NCBI RefSeq assembly: GCF_001698125.1
Contig: NZ_CP013854.1
Span: forward strand, 5,828,001 to 5,892,000
Source: Pseudonocardia sp. HH130630-07
GTDB taxonomy: Bacteria > Actinomycetota > Actinomycetes > Mycobacteriales > Pseudonocardiaceae
DNA: 64,000 nucleotides
Direction of reading: 5' to 3'
In this document: piece by piece, positions 53,018 to 61,458 of the stretch
Numbering within the stretch: the stretch's first letter is position 1
Layout: each line of letters begins with the position of its first letter
The notes under the pieces: model-generated
Told to the model about the DNA's origin: nothing
The model's input: the letters and a program-made list of their open reading frames with translations, nothing else
Databases searched by the model: none
Made by a program: the position numbers and the translations under genes

Positions 53018-54337
53018 TCAGCTCAGCGCCTGTCGGGCTTCGGCGTAGAAGCTCTCGACAGCGGTGTCGACGTCGGTCCGGCCGAAGGCGATGTCCTCGA
53101 AGAGCCGGCGCAGCTCGCCGGTGAGGATCTGGATCCCCTGCGGGTAGGTCATCGAGGCGATGTCGCCGCTCTCACTCAGTTCGCGCAGCACGCGCACGCT
53201 GCGCTGGACTCCCTCGGGTGTCGCGGCGTCGTCGAGCAGCACCTCCTGGCCCCGGGCTCCGGGCACCACGCCGTTGTCCGACCGGTAGGCGGTGATCGCC
53301 GCCGGATCGTTGGCGAAGAAGTCGATGAAGGCGGCCGCCGTGGCGACGTTGTCGCAGTCCGCCGAGATGGCGAGGCCGTTCGAGCCGATCACGTTGCCGG
53401 ACGCACCGGCCACGGCGACCGGGTTCGACGCCCAGCCGACGCTCCGGCCGAGCCCGACGCCCCGCAGTGCGCTCTCGGTGATCGTCAGCTGCGGGATGTC
53501 CCGGGTCCCTGCCACGGCGACCCCGCGGGCGACCGGTGCGAGCTCCAGGTTGTTCGTCTGGTCGGGGATCATCGACGGCGGGACGGTCACGCCCTCCCTG
53601 GTCAGTCCCTCCCAGAGCACGAACCACTCGCGCAGCAGCGCCGGGTCGAACGCCAGGCCCGACTCGTCGAAGAAGGGTTCGCCGTGGCTCGCCACCCAGC
53701 TGAACAGCGACATCAGGTTCGATGCCTCGATCTCGGTGGCGTAGACCCCCTCCGGCAGCCGCGCCTGGATCGCGCGCAGCCAGTCCGCGTACTCCGCCCA
53801 GTCCCAGCCCGGCCGCGGCGGCGGCACGCCGGTGCCCGCCAGCAGATCGACGTTGTAGGCGACCGGGCGCACGTAGGAACCGGTCGGGATCATGAACTGC
53901 CGCCCGCCGGCCTGACCGGAGACCAGGACGTCGGCCGGGACGTCGTCGACGGCGATCCGACCCTCGGCGATCAGCCCGTCGAGCGGGAGCAGCGCACCCT
54001 GGGTGGCGTACGGGGCGAAGAAGGTGCTCTGCATGCTGGTGACGCACGGCAGGTCCCGGCCGGCGGCGCGCACGGTCAGCCGCTCGATGTAGGACTGGTA
54101 GGCGCCGATCTGGCTCCGGACCTCCACCCCGGGGCGGGCGAGCTCGAAGCGGTCCACCATCGCGTCGACCCGCTCGGCACGGCTCGGATTGCCCCAGTAC
54201 CCGTAGGAGATCGTGCCCCCGACCTCGCCCGGCGGGCCCTCGTCCTGCGGCGTCCCGCCGCAGCCGGCGAGCAGTGCGGTCACGGTGAGCAGCGCGAGCG
54301 CCGGCCACCGGCGGGCAGCACGGTGCCGGGCGGGCAT
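53018..54337 (-). CDS. Extracellular sugar-binding lipoprotein (ABC family 1)
   Basis: 439 residues. The signal peptide has lipobox LLAGC (Cys at residue 26). The mature part reads as a family 1 solute-binding protein (ISYGYWGNPSRAERVDAMVDRFE..., a PTGSYVRPVAYNVDLL segment, and ASNPVAVAGASGNVIGSNGLAISADC). It captures a mono- or oligosaccharide for the two permeases. Its ATG overlaps the ribokinase stop (TGATG). With a ribokinase and a LacI regulator, a pentose or nucleoside-derived sugar is the most likely ligand. Confidence 0.92.
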   Translation of the reverse strand: MPARHRAARRWPALALLTVTALLAGCGGTPQDEGPPGEVGGTISYGYWGNPSRAERVDAMVDRFELARPGVEVRSQIGAYQSYIERLTVRAAGRDLPCVTSMQSTFFAPYATQGALLPLDGLIAEGRIAVDDVPADVLVSGQAGGRQFMIPTGSYVRPVAYNVDLLAGTGVPPPRPGWDWAEYADWLRAIQARLPEGVYATEIEASNLMSLFSWVASHGEPFFDESGLAFDPALLREWFVLWEGLTREGVTVPPSMIPDQTNNLELAPVARGVAVAGTRDIPQLTITESALRGVGLGRSVGWASNPVAVAGASGNVIGSNGLAISADCDNVATAAAFIDFFANDPAAITAYRSDNGVVPGARGQEVLLDDAATPEGVQRSVRVLRELSESGDIASMTYPQGIQILTGELRRLFEDIAFGRTDVDTAVESFYAEARQALS

Positions 54338-55275
54338 CAGGCGTCCACCCGGGCCCGCTCCGCGGCGTCGATCCCGGCGCGGTCGGGGAACGAGGCCTGC
54401 GCCCCGTCCCCGCGCACGCTGAGACCGGCGGCGACACAGCCGCGACGGGCCGCGTCCGGCACCGTCCGGCCCTCGGCCAGGCCCGCGGCGAACACCCCGA
54501 CGAACGCGTCACCGGCGCCGGTGGTGTCCACCGGGGCATCGACGGCGAGCGCCGGCACCCGCACGGCGGCGGCGCCGGGCCCGGCCATCTCGGCGCCGTG
54601 TGCACCGCGGGTGACCACGACCGTGCACCCGAGCCGCCCGGCCAGCGCAGCGGCCCCCTCGACCCCGTCGGCCCCCGAGTCGGCGGCCAGCGCGGCGGCC
54701 TCCACGGCGTTCACGACCAGGATCGCGTCCGGCGCCAGGAGGCCGGGGGTGAGCGCCCGGTACGGCGCCAGGTTGAGGACGAACCGTGATCCTGCGCGGG
54801 CAGCCGTCGCGGCGGCCGCCGCGACGGCGTCGGCGGGGATCTCGGCCTGGGCCACGACGACGTCGCCCGGTCCCGTCGACCCGACGGCCGCGGCCACCTC
54901 ACCCGGGCCGAGCGCGCCGTTCGCGCCGGCGACGACCACGATCGAATTGTCGCCGTCGTCGGAGACCAGGACGGTCGCCCGGCCGGTCGGATGGTCGGGA
55001 TCCCTCCCGGCCGCCCGGACGTCGACCCCGGCTGCTTCGATCGCGGCGACCAGCCGGTCCCCGGCGCCGTCGCGGCCGAGGCGGGCGGCCAGGCGGACGC
55101 CGGCTCCGGCCCGGGCCGCGGCGACGGCCTGGTTCGCGCCCTTCCCGCCGGCGGTCTCCCGGACCGAGCGGGCGAGGACCGTCTCCCCTGCCTGCGGGAG
55201 GACACCCACGCGGAGCGTGACGTCCACGTTGGCGGACCCGACGACGAGCACGTGCTTCTTACCCGATGGCTGCAC
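54337..55275 (-). CDS. Ribokinase-family sugar kinase
   Basis: 312 residues from GTG at 55275, five bases after GGAGG. PfkB-family signatures: HVLVVGSANVDVTLRV, AGGKGANQAVAAARAG near residue 45, and the C-terminal VDTTGAGDAFVGVFAAGL with the catalytic aspartate and anion hole. It probably phosphorylates ribose or a close analogue entering through the downstream transporter. It is first gene of the operon, just after two LacI-type operators. Confidence 0.9.
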   Translation of the reverse strand: MQPSGKKHVLVVGSANVDVTLRVGVLPQAGETVLARSVRETAGGKGANQAVAAARAGAGVRLAARLGRDGAGDRLVAAIEAAGVDVRAAGRDPDHPTGRATVLVSDDGDNSIVVVAGANGALGPGEVAAAVGSTGPGDVVVAQAEIPADAVAAAAATAARAGSRFVLNLAPYRALTPGLLAPDAILVVNAVEAAALAADSGADGVEGAAALAGRLGCTVVVTRGAHGAEMAGPGAAAVRVPALAVDAPVDTTGAGDAFVGVFAAGLAEGRTVPDAARRGCVAAGLSVRGDGAQASFPDRAGIDAAERARVDA

Positions 55276-55289
55276 TGCCACCTCCAGAG

Positions 55290-55334
55290 CTACTCGTGTA
55301 GACCGGATGGTGCGTCGAGTATCTACACGAGTAG
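55290..55334 (-). promoter_or_regulatory. Pair of LacI-type operators upstream of the ribokinase/ABC operon
   Basis: CTACTCGTGTAG at 55290-55301 and its complement CTACACGAGTAG at 55323-55334. Each is a near-palindrome with the central CG typical of LacI-family sites, and the centres are 33 bp apart, about three turns. They lie between the lacI-like gene and the kinase start, so co-operative repression or short looping is plausible. Confidence 0.8.
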
Positions 55335-55361
55335 AATCAGTCGTCAATGCTCCGTACGGGC

Positions 55362-56321
55362 TCAAGCGCAGCCGCAGGACTCCCGGCCACGCAGCGAGAA
55401 CCGGTCGTCGGAGACGGTCACGACCCCCGGCGGTGCGGTCACGACCCGGGCGAACGCCAGTTCCGCGACCCCGTCGATCGGCTGGGTGATCGAGCTCAGG
55501 CTCGGCGTGGAGAACTCGGCGAGCTCGGTGCCCTCGGTCGTGATCACCGCGAGCTGCTCCGGCACCCCCGCGGAGCGTTCGTAGGCCGCCCGCAGGACCC
55601 CCACCGCCTGGGCGTCGGACCCGACCACCAGCGCGGTCGGCCGGTCCGGCGAACCGAGCAGGCGCCCGGTCGCGTCGTGCCCGCCCCGCCGGGAGATCTC
55701 GGAGTGCCGGCGCCACCGCGGGTCCGGATCGCATCCGTTGCGGCGCATGGCGTCCCGCCACGCCGCCACCCTGCGGCGGGACAATCGGTGCTCGCGCGGA
55801 CCACACAGCAGCCCGATCCGCTCGTGGCCGTGCCCGACGAGATGGTCGACGGCGGCGTGCGTGCCCAGCGTGGTCACCACCGGCCGGTCCACCACGACGA
55901 CCGGGATCCCGAGATCGTGCAGGCCGGTGAAGTCCTGCAGCGGGTCGGCACTCAGCAGCACGACACCGTCCACCCGCCGCTCGGCCAGGTCGAGGACCAT
56001 GGCGCGCTCCCGCTCCACGCTCCAGCCGGACGCGCCCAGCAGGATCTGGTGCTCGGCGCGCTCCCCCGCGGCGTTGACGAACTTCGTGAACTCGGCGAAG
56101 TAGGGCAGCGCCAGATCCGGGACGACCAGTCCGGTCGACTGGGTGCGCCCCACCCGCAGGGACCGCGCCACGTTGTCCCGCCGGTAGCCGAGATCGCGGA
56201 TCGCGGCCAGCACCCGCTCACGGGTCGCCGGGGCGACCGGCCGGGGGCCGTCGTTGACCACGTAGGACACCACCGCCGACGACACCCCGGCGGCCCGGGC
56301 GACGTCGTTGCGCGTGACCAC
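55362..56321 (-). CDS. LacI family transcriptional regulator
   Basis: 319 residues, GTG start. An N-terminal LacI helix-turn-helix and hinge helix (RNDVARAAGVSSAVVSYVVNDGPRPVAPATRERVLAAIRDLGYRRDNVARSL) is followed by a periplasmic-binding-like sensor domain (STGLVVPDLALPYFAEF...). It is placed directly upstream of the kinase operon with the paired CTACnCGnGTAG operators between. It is the obvious local repressor, released by the transported sugar or its phosphate. Confidence 0.93.
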   Translation of the reverse strand: MVTRNDVARAAGVSSAVVSYVVNDGPRPVAPATRERVLAAIRDLGYRRDNVARSLRVGRTQSTGLVVPDLALPYFAEFTKFVNAAGERAEHQILLGASGWSVERERAMVLDLAERRVDGVVLLSADPLQDFTGLHDLGIPVVVVDRPVVTTLGTHAAVDHLVGHGHERIGLLCGPREHRLSRRRVAAWRDAMRRNGCDPDPRWRRHSEISRRGGHDATGRLLGSPDRPTALVVGSDAQAVGVLRAAYERSAGVPEQLAVITTEGTELAEFSTPSLSSITQPIDGVAELAFARVVTAPPGVVTVSDDRFSLRGRESCGCA

Positions 56322-56399
56322 GACCGGCCACGTTACCCGGTGCCGGACACTCGGTGGCCGCTCGTCCGCTACCCGGCCGGGGGACCCGGCCCCGCGGCG

Positions 56400-57143
56400 T
56401 CAGCTCCGGCCGAACCCCGCCGGACGCGGCCGGCCGTTGCGGCGCAGCGCCCGGGCCAGGACGTCGAGCTGCGCGGGGTTGTACAGGTTGCCGACGGCCT
56501 CCTGCACGGTCCGCCGCTTCACGCCGGTGTCCTGCAGCGCGGCGTCGATGAGCTGCATCTGGGCGGGCCGCAGCGCGGACAGCTCGCGCAGGTGGTCCGC
56601 GACGCCGGTGGCGACGACCTCGCGGGCCGCCCCCTCGGCGTCGGCCGGGAGGTTGTCGAAGGCGATCACGGCCGCGTGCGCCCGGTACGGCGCGAGCAGG
56701 TCGAGGTAGGCGTCCAGCGGCTGCGGGCCGAGCAGCCGGGTGAGGACCACGACGAGGGCCCGCTCGGCCGCGGGCAGCCCCTCGACCCGCCGGGCCACCA
56801 CCCCCGGCACGTCGATCGGGGCGGCCTGCTCGATCATCGCCACCAGCTCGGCGCGGGTCGCCTGCAGCCGGTCGATGCTCCGGCCCACCTCGGCCTCGAG
56901 GTCGCGGAGCACGTCCGGCGGCACCCGGTCGGTGTCGCCGACGGCGGCGATCTGCGGCAGCGTCAGCCCGAGCCCGGCCAGCCGCCGGATCCGGATGAGC
57001 CGGATCAGGTGGTCGACCCCGTAGTGCTGGTAGCCGTTCGAACGCCGCTCGGGGGCCGGGAGCAGGCCGAGCTGGTGGTAGTGCCGGACCGTGCGACGGC
57101 TGGTCCCGGCGAGTTCGGCGAGCCGGCTGGGGCTCCACACCAC
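56400..57143 (-). CDS. MerR family transcriptional regulator
   Basis: 247 residues. The MerR DNA-binding domain is at the N-terminus (SPSRLAELAGTSRRTVRHYHQLGLLPAPERRSNGYQHYGVDHLIRLIRIRRLAGLGLTL), and a long helical C-terminal domain has no obvious metal-binding cysteines. GTG at 57143 follows GGGAGGGAGG; a second GTG directly after it is an alternative. It is divergent from the secreted TAP-like hydrolase gene by 80 bp, short enough for one regulator to act on a shared promoter region. Confidence 0.87.
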   Translation of the reverse strand: MVWSPSRLAELAGTSRRTVRHYHQLGLLPAPERRSNGYQHYGVDHLIRLIRIRRLAGLGLTLPQIAAVGDTDRVPPDVLRDLEAEVGRSIDRLQATRAELVAMIEQAAPIDVPGVVARRVEGLPAAERALVVVLTRLLGPQPLDAYLDLLAPYRAHAAVIAFDNLPADAEGAAREVVATGVADHLRELSALRPAQMQLIDAALQDTGVKRRTVQEAVGNLYNPAQLDVLARALRRNGRPRPAGFGRS

Positions 57144-57223
57144 GGCGCTGCCTCCCTCCCGACGGTGCTCGGGGCCGAGCCTAGCGGGTGACCGCCGCCA
57201 CACCGGTACATGTTGAGGTGGAC

Positions 57224-58807
57224 GTGAGGGCCAGGTGTGGGCTGCGCACCGTGCCCCGTCTCGTACGACTCCGCCCGCTGATCGCGTCCGCCGTCCTGCT
57301 CTGCCTCGCCGCGGGGTGCGCCACCGCCCCGGCGGCGATCGGTCCCGCCCCCGGCGCACCACCGCCGGAGCTGGCGGAGTTCTACGACCAGGAGCTCGCG
57401 TTCGGGTCCTGCACCGACTACGCCACGACCGACGACGAGGCCGAGGTCTACCGGGTCGTCGGGAACCTCGAGTGCGCCCGGCTGACGGTGCCGCTGGACT
57501 ACGCCGACCCGGGTGGCCGCACCGTGGAGCTCGCCGTGCTGCGGGTCGCCGCGTCCGGTGAGCGGATCGGTTCGCTGGTCGTCAACCCGGGCGGGCCGGC
57601 GGGACCCGGGACGTCCTTCGCCGCGGCCCTGTCGACGTTCCCCGGCTATCCCCCGCTCGGCGAGCGGTTCGACCTCGTCGGCTTCGACATGCGCGGCACC
57701 GGTGGGTCCACGCCGACCGTGGACTGCTTCTCCGACGCCGAGCGGCGCGAGGACCGGCTGATCGCCACGTTCCTCTTCGGCGGCGAGACCTGGGACGAGG
57801 CCGAGACCCGCCGGGTCGCCGAGCGCTGCGCGGAGGGCTCCGGCGGCGCGGACGTCATCTCCCACCTCGGCAGCCGCGACACCGCACGGGACATCGACGT
57901 CCTGCGGGGCGTGCTCGGCGACGAGCAGCTGACCTTCTTCGGTGCGAGCTACGGCACCCGGCTGGGCGCGGTCTACGCCGAGACCTTCCCCGACCGGGTC
58001 CGCGCCATGGTGCTCGACGGCGGGATGGACCCGAACCTCGGGATCCGGGACCGGATGATCCAGCAGTTCGCCGGTTTCCAGCGGTCGTTCGAGACGATGG
58101 CGGCCGCCTGCGCCGCCGCCGGGAACTGCCCGCTGGGCGACGACCCGGCGCAGGCCACCGCCCGGTTCCACGAGCTGGTCCGGCCCCTGACCGAGAACCC
58201 GGTCCCGGTCGGTGCCGACCGCGAGCTGACCCACCGCGGCGCGATCGAGGCCGTCCTGTTCAACCTCTACGGCGTGGAGAAGTGGCCGACGATCACCGCG
58301 GGCCTGACCGAGCTCGCAGCCGGCCGGGGTGACGCGCTGCTCGCCGCCCGCGACGCCGCCCACCAGGTCCAGGACGACGGCAGCTACTCCACCTTCGTGG
58401 AGGGCGCGTTCGCCACGCACTGCAACGACCGGGAGCGGTTCAGCCCGGAGCAGGAGACCGACATGCGCCGGGCGATGCTGCAGGCCGCCCCCTTCCTCGA
58501 CGACGGCCTCGGACGCACCGCCCGCGACGTGTGCGAGCACTGGCCCGCCGAGCCCACCCTCGGCACCCCCTACGCCACCGACGTGCAGGGCCTGCCGCCG
58601 ACGCTCGTCGTGTCGGTCACCGGTGACCCCTCGTCGCCGCACGCCGGTGGCATCGCGCTCGCCGACACCCTCGGCTCGGAGCTGCTGACCGTCGAGGGCG
58701 AACGGCACGGTGCCGTGCTCGTGCCCGGCAACGGGTGCGTCGACGACATCGTCACCCGCTATCTCATCGATCTCGAGGTGCCCACCGATGCGCGCTGCCG
58801 GCTCTGA
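57224..58807 (+). CDS. Secreted alpha/beta hydrolase, tripeptidyl-aminopeptidase (TAP/SlpD-E) like lipoprotein
   Basis: 527 residues from GTG at 57224 (GAGG five bases upstream). The signal segment LIASAVLLCLAAGC gives a lipobox, so the enzyme is probably membrane-anchored outside the cell. Features of the Streptomyces TAP family: RLTVPLDYADPGGRTVELAVLR, NPGGPAGPGTSF, DMRGTGGS, the nucleophile in FFGASYGTRLGAVYAETFP, and a C-terminal TAP domain with TLVVSVTGDPSSPHAGG (acid) and ERHGAV (His). It likely cleaves peptides from the N-terminus. Its 3' end overlaps the DUF1345 gene by 20 bp. Confidence 0.88.
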   Translation: MRARCGLRTVPRLVRLRPLIASAVLLCLAAGCATAPAAIGPAPGAPPPELAEFYDQELAFGSCTDYATTDDEAEVYRVVGNLECARLTVPLDYADPGGRTVELAVLRVAASGERIGSLVVNPGGPAGPGTSFAAALSTFPGYPPLGERFDLVGFDMRGTGGSTPTVDCFSDAERREDRLIATFLFGGETWDEAETRRVAERCAEGSGGADVISHLGSRDTARDIDVLRGVLGDEQLTFFGASYGTRLGAVYAETFPDRVRAMVLDGGMDPNLGIRDRMIQQFAGFQRSFETMAAACAAAGNCPLGDDPAQATARFHELVRPLTENPVPVGADRELTHRGAIEAVLFNLYGVEKWPTITAGLTELAAGRGDALLAARDAAHQVQDDGSYSTFVEGAFATHCNDRERFSPEQETDMRRAMLQAAPFLDDGLGRTARDVCEHWPAEPTLGTPYATDVQGLPPTLVVSVTGDPSSPHAGGIALADTLGSELLTVEGERHGAVLVPGNGCVDDIVTRYLIDLEVPTDARCRL

Positions 58808-59516
58808 CGTCGCACCCCGGACCCGGCGCCCGCGGCTGGCGTCGGACGGGGCCCGCTACGTCGTCACCATCGTCCTCACCGCCGTGCTGGCCACGATCTA
58901 CGGCGCCATCGCCCCGGTCCTGCGCACCGACGGCGCCGTCTCGCCCGGGACCGTGGTCACCGTGTACTTCGGCGCGTGGACCGCCTACTCCGTCGTCTAC
59001 ACCGGTCTGACCTGGATCGCGCTGCGCCGGGCGGACGGGTTCACGCTGGTGGACTGGCTGGCCGAGGACCGGATCGGGCGCCGGCGCAGGCGCCGCACCG
59101 AGTGGCTCGCCGGCAGCGGCGGCCCGCTCGGGGCACTGACGTTCTGCGCGGTGGCGATCGCCGCGGTGATCTGCGTGATGGTGCTGCGGGAGCTGCGGGA
59201 GGACCCGGTCGTCGTCGGGCTGGCCGTCCTCGCGGTGGTCGCGTCGTGGCTGCTCATCGTCATCGTCTACGCCGTGCACTACGCCCGGGAGAACGGCCGC
59301 TCCGGCGGCTTGGGCTTCCCCGGCCCCGCCCCGCCCCGGCTCGCCGACTACGTGTACCTGTCGGTCGGGATCAGCACCGCGTACAACAGCGGCGACGTGA
59401 CGGTCACGAGCACCGGCATGCGCTCCGCGGCCACCGTCCACACGGTCGTCGCGTTCGTCTTCAACACGGTGATCGTCGCCCTGCTCGTGTCGATGCTCGT
59501 CACCGTCTCCACCTGA
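58788..59516 (+). CDS. DUF1345 family membrane protein
   Basis: 242 residues from an ATG inside the end of the upstream gene, with GAGG nine bases before it. About five helices. The conserved region FGAWTAYSVVYTGLTWIALRRAD and the C-terminal RLADYVYLSVGISTAYNSGDVTVTS...HTVVAFVFNTVIVALLV are diagnostic for DUF1345. Its function is not known. The 20-bp overlap with the TAP-like hydrolase implies co-transcription. Confidence 0.85.
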   Translation: MRAAGSDVAPRTRRPRLASDGARYVVTIVLTAVLATIYGAIAPVLRTDGAVSPGTVVTVYFGAWTAYSVVYTGLTWIALRRADGFTLVDWLAEDRIGRRRRRRTEWLAGSGGPLGALTFCAVAIAAVICVMVLRELREDPVVVGLAVLAVVASWLLIVIVYAVHYARENGRSGGLGFPGPAPPRLADYVYLSVGISTAYNSGDVTVTSTGMRSAATVHTVVAFVFNTVIVALLVSMLVTVST

Positions 59517-59524
59517 TCCGCCCT

Positions 59525-59580
59525 TTGACACCGACCCTCCCGGCGGTCTACGGTTTCCTCACTAATGAACTGGGTTCATT
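59525..59580 (+). promoter_or_regulatory. Promoter with overlapping palindromic operator for the winged-helix regulator
   Basis: TTGACA (59525-59530), 18 bases, then TACGGT (59549-59554) form a good sigma-70-type promoter. Just downstream, AATGAAC (59564-59570) and GTTCATT (59574-59580) make a perfect 7-bp-arm palindrome around TGG, overlapping the expected transcription start. The GTG start follows at 59590. Autorepression is likely. Confidence 0.72.
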
Positions 59581-59589
59581 CCGGTCCCG

Positions 59590-60612
59590 GTGACCTGGGG
59601 GGTCGTCATCGTCTGCTCGGATGCTCCGGTTCGGCTGCGGTCGACCCACGTCACGCTCGATCAGCCGGTGCCGGTCCGGGTGGTCGAGGACCCGTTCGCC
59701 AGCGTGCTCGGGCTCGCCTGCGCCGGGGTCCGCGACCGCGCGGCGGGCCGGCGCACGGCGTTCGCGGACGCCTGCGCCGGCCTGCGACCGGAGAGCCTGC
59801 TCGCGGCCGGGCGTGTGGTGGCCCCCGGTGCCTCGCTGTCCCCGGACTGCCTCACCCCCGAGTTAGACGGCGATCCGGCCCCGTCCGCGCACCGCCGGAT
59901 GCGCGAGCACCTCGACCGGCTCCGGTCGGTCTCCGACGGCGAGCTCGGCGACGATCTCGACCGGACCTTCGACGGGCGGCTGCCGGCGCACTGGGAGGCG
60001 ATCCGCCCGGCCCCGCGCAGGTGGCTGCGGGACCTCACCGACGGTCTGGAGCTGCTCTGGACCGCGCTGGCGCCGGAGTGGCACCGGCAGCGCGGCCTGC
60101 GCGAGGACGAGGCCCACCGGATCGGCCGGGCCGCCGTCACCGGATCGCTCGCCGAGGAGCTCGCCGACGCCCATCCCCGGGGGCGTGCCACGCCGTCGGG
60201 ATTCGAGTACCCCGACCCGGACGGGGTGCACAGCCGGATCGGCACCCGCACCCTGGTCCTCAACCCGCTGCTGGCCGGGCTGCGCCTGACCGTCGCGAAC
60301 CTGGACCGGCCGGACGATCTCTACCTCGCCTACCCGGCCCGGCGGCCTACCCCCGATCCCGTCGCGGGCAGCCAGCTCGACGCGCTGCTGACCGGTCCCC
60401 GGGCCGCGGTCCTGCGCCTGGCCCAGGACGGTCCCGGCATGTCCCAGCTGGCCAGGTCCATGCACCTGACCCCGGCCTCGGTCACCCACCACGTGGACTG
60501 GCTGCAGCGCAGCGGGCTGGTCGTCCGCCGGCGGGACGGGCGCACCGTCCAGGTGACGGTCACCGCCAGGGGGCGGCGCCTGCTCGACCTCTACTCGGCT
60601 CCCGGCTGCTGA
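59590..60612 (+). CDS. Winged-helix (ArsR/MarR-like) transcriptional regulator
   Basis: 340 residues. The C-terminal 85 residues are a winged helix-turn-helix (LLTGPRAAVLRLAQDGPGMSQLARSMHLTPASVTHHVDWLQRSGLVVRRRDGRTVQVTVTARGRRLL). The N-terminal 250 residues form a large domain typical of actinobacterial ArsR-type regulators with an upstream effector-binding region. The GTG start lacks a clear ribosome-binding site. A promoter and a perfect AATGAAC/GTTCATT palindrome precede it. Its last 22 bases overlap the convergent TetR gene. Confidence 0.82.
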   Translation: MTWGVVIVCSDAPVRLRSTHVTLDQPVPVRVVEDPFASVLGLACAGVRDRAAGRRTAFADACAGLRPESLLAAGRVVAPGASLSPDCLTPELDGDPAPSAHRRMREHLDRLRSVSDGELGDDLDRTFDGRLPAHWEAIRPAPRRWLRDLTDGLELLWTALAPEWHRQRGLREDEAHRIGRAAVTGSLAEELADAHPRGRATPSGFEYPDPDGVHSRIGTRTLVLNPLLAGLRLTVANLDRPDDLYLAYPARRPTPDPVAGSQLDALLTGPRAAVLRLAQDGPGMSQLARSMHLTPASVTHHVDWLQRSGLVVRRRDGRTVQVTVTARGRRLLDLYSAPGC

Positions 60613-61241
60613 CCCCGGCCACCACCCGGCGGCGCCACCGACTCGGCGACCGACGCCAGCACGCGCAGGCACTGCTCCCGCAGCGCCGGCCGGTCGACCT
60701 CGGCACCGTCCACGACCGCCATGCCGATCGCCGCGAGGTAGGCGAGCCATCCCCGGACCAGCACCCGGGTCAGCTCCGTGTCGTCCGCGCCGAACAGCGT
60801 CAGGAGCCCGGTGACGAGCTCCTCGTCGAACCGGGCCAGCACGTCCCGCACCGGCGCCGCGGAGGACGCCGACCCGCGGTACATCGAGACGTACCACTGC
60901 GGGCGTTCACCGACCACGTCCAGGTAGCCGTCGATCGCGGCCCGCGAGGTCTCGAGCAGCGGCAGCGCCGGATCGGGGGTGCTGCGCCCGGCCAGGTACA
61001 CGAGCCGGTCGGCCACCACCTCGGCGAAGAACGACGCCTTGTCCGGGAAGTAGCGGTACAGCAGCCCGCGGGAGACCCCGGCCTCGTGCGCGATGGTGCC
61101 GATCTCCACGTCGTCGTAGGGCCGCTCGGTGAACAGGCGGACGCCGGAGGCCATCAGCTGCGCGCGGCGGGCCTCGACGTCCATCCGGACCCGCGGTGAC
61201 TGCGGACGGTCCTCGGGCGGTGGCGGAGTGCTTCGCGACAT
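60591..61241 (-). CDS. TetR family transcriptional regulator
   Basis: 216 residues. The TetR helix-turn-helix is in RMDVEARRAQLMASGVRLFTERPYDDVEIGTIAHEAGVSRGLLYRYFPDKASFF (about 19-72), followed by a helical sensor domain. It is divergent from the epimerase gene across 217 bp and is its probable regulator. The 3' end overlaps the convergent winged-helix regulator by 22 bp. An internal ATG before DVEARRAQ would give a 197-residue form. Confidence 0.9.
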   Translation of the reverse strand: MSRSTPPPPEDRPQSPRVRMDVEARRAQLMASGVRLFTERPYDDVEIGTIAHEAGVSRGLLYRYFPDKASFFAEVVADRLVYLAGRSTPDPALPLLETSRAAIDGYLDVVGERPQWYVSMYRGSASSAAPVRDVLARFDEELVTGLLTLFGADDTELTRVLVRGWLAYLAAIGMAVVDGAEVDRPALREQCLRVLASVAESVAPPGGGRGQQPGAE

Positions 61242-61458
61242 GCTGGCCGGTACCGTACTCGACCGCGGTCACCGGCCGGGACGGCAGGCCGACGGCGGGC
61301 GGACCCGCCGCCCGCGCCGGGCCGGCTCCCGGTCCGTTCCGGTCATGCACGGAACCTACGGCCCCCGGGACCGGCACGGGCGGTCGTTCGAGGAACGTCG
61401 AACCGGCGGTGCGCCGATCCGAGGTTGCCCGGCCCGTGTCCGGGGAACCACACCGGGC

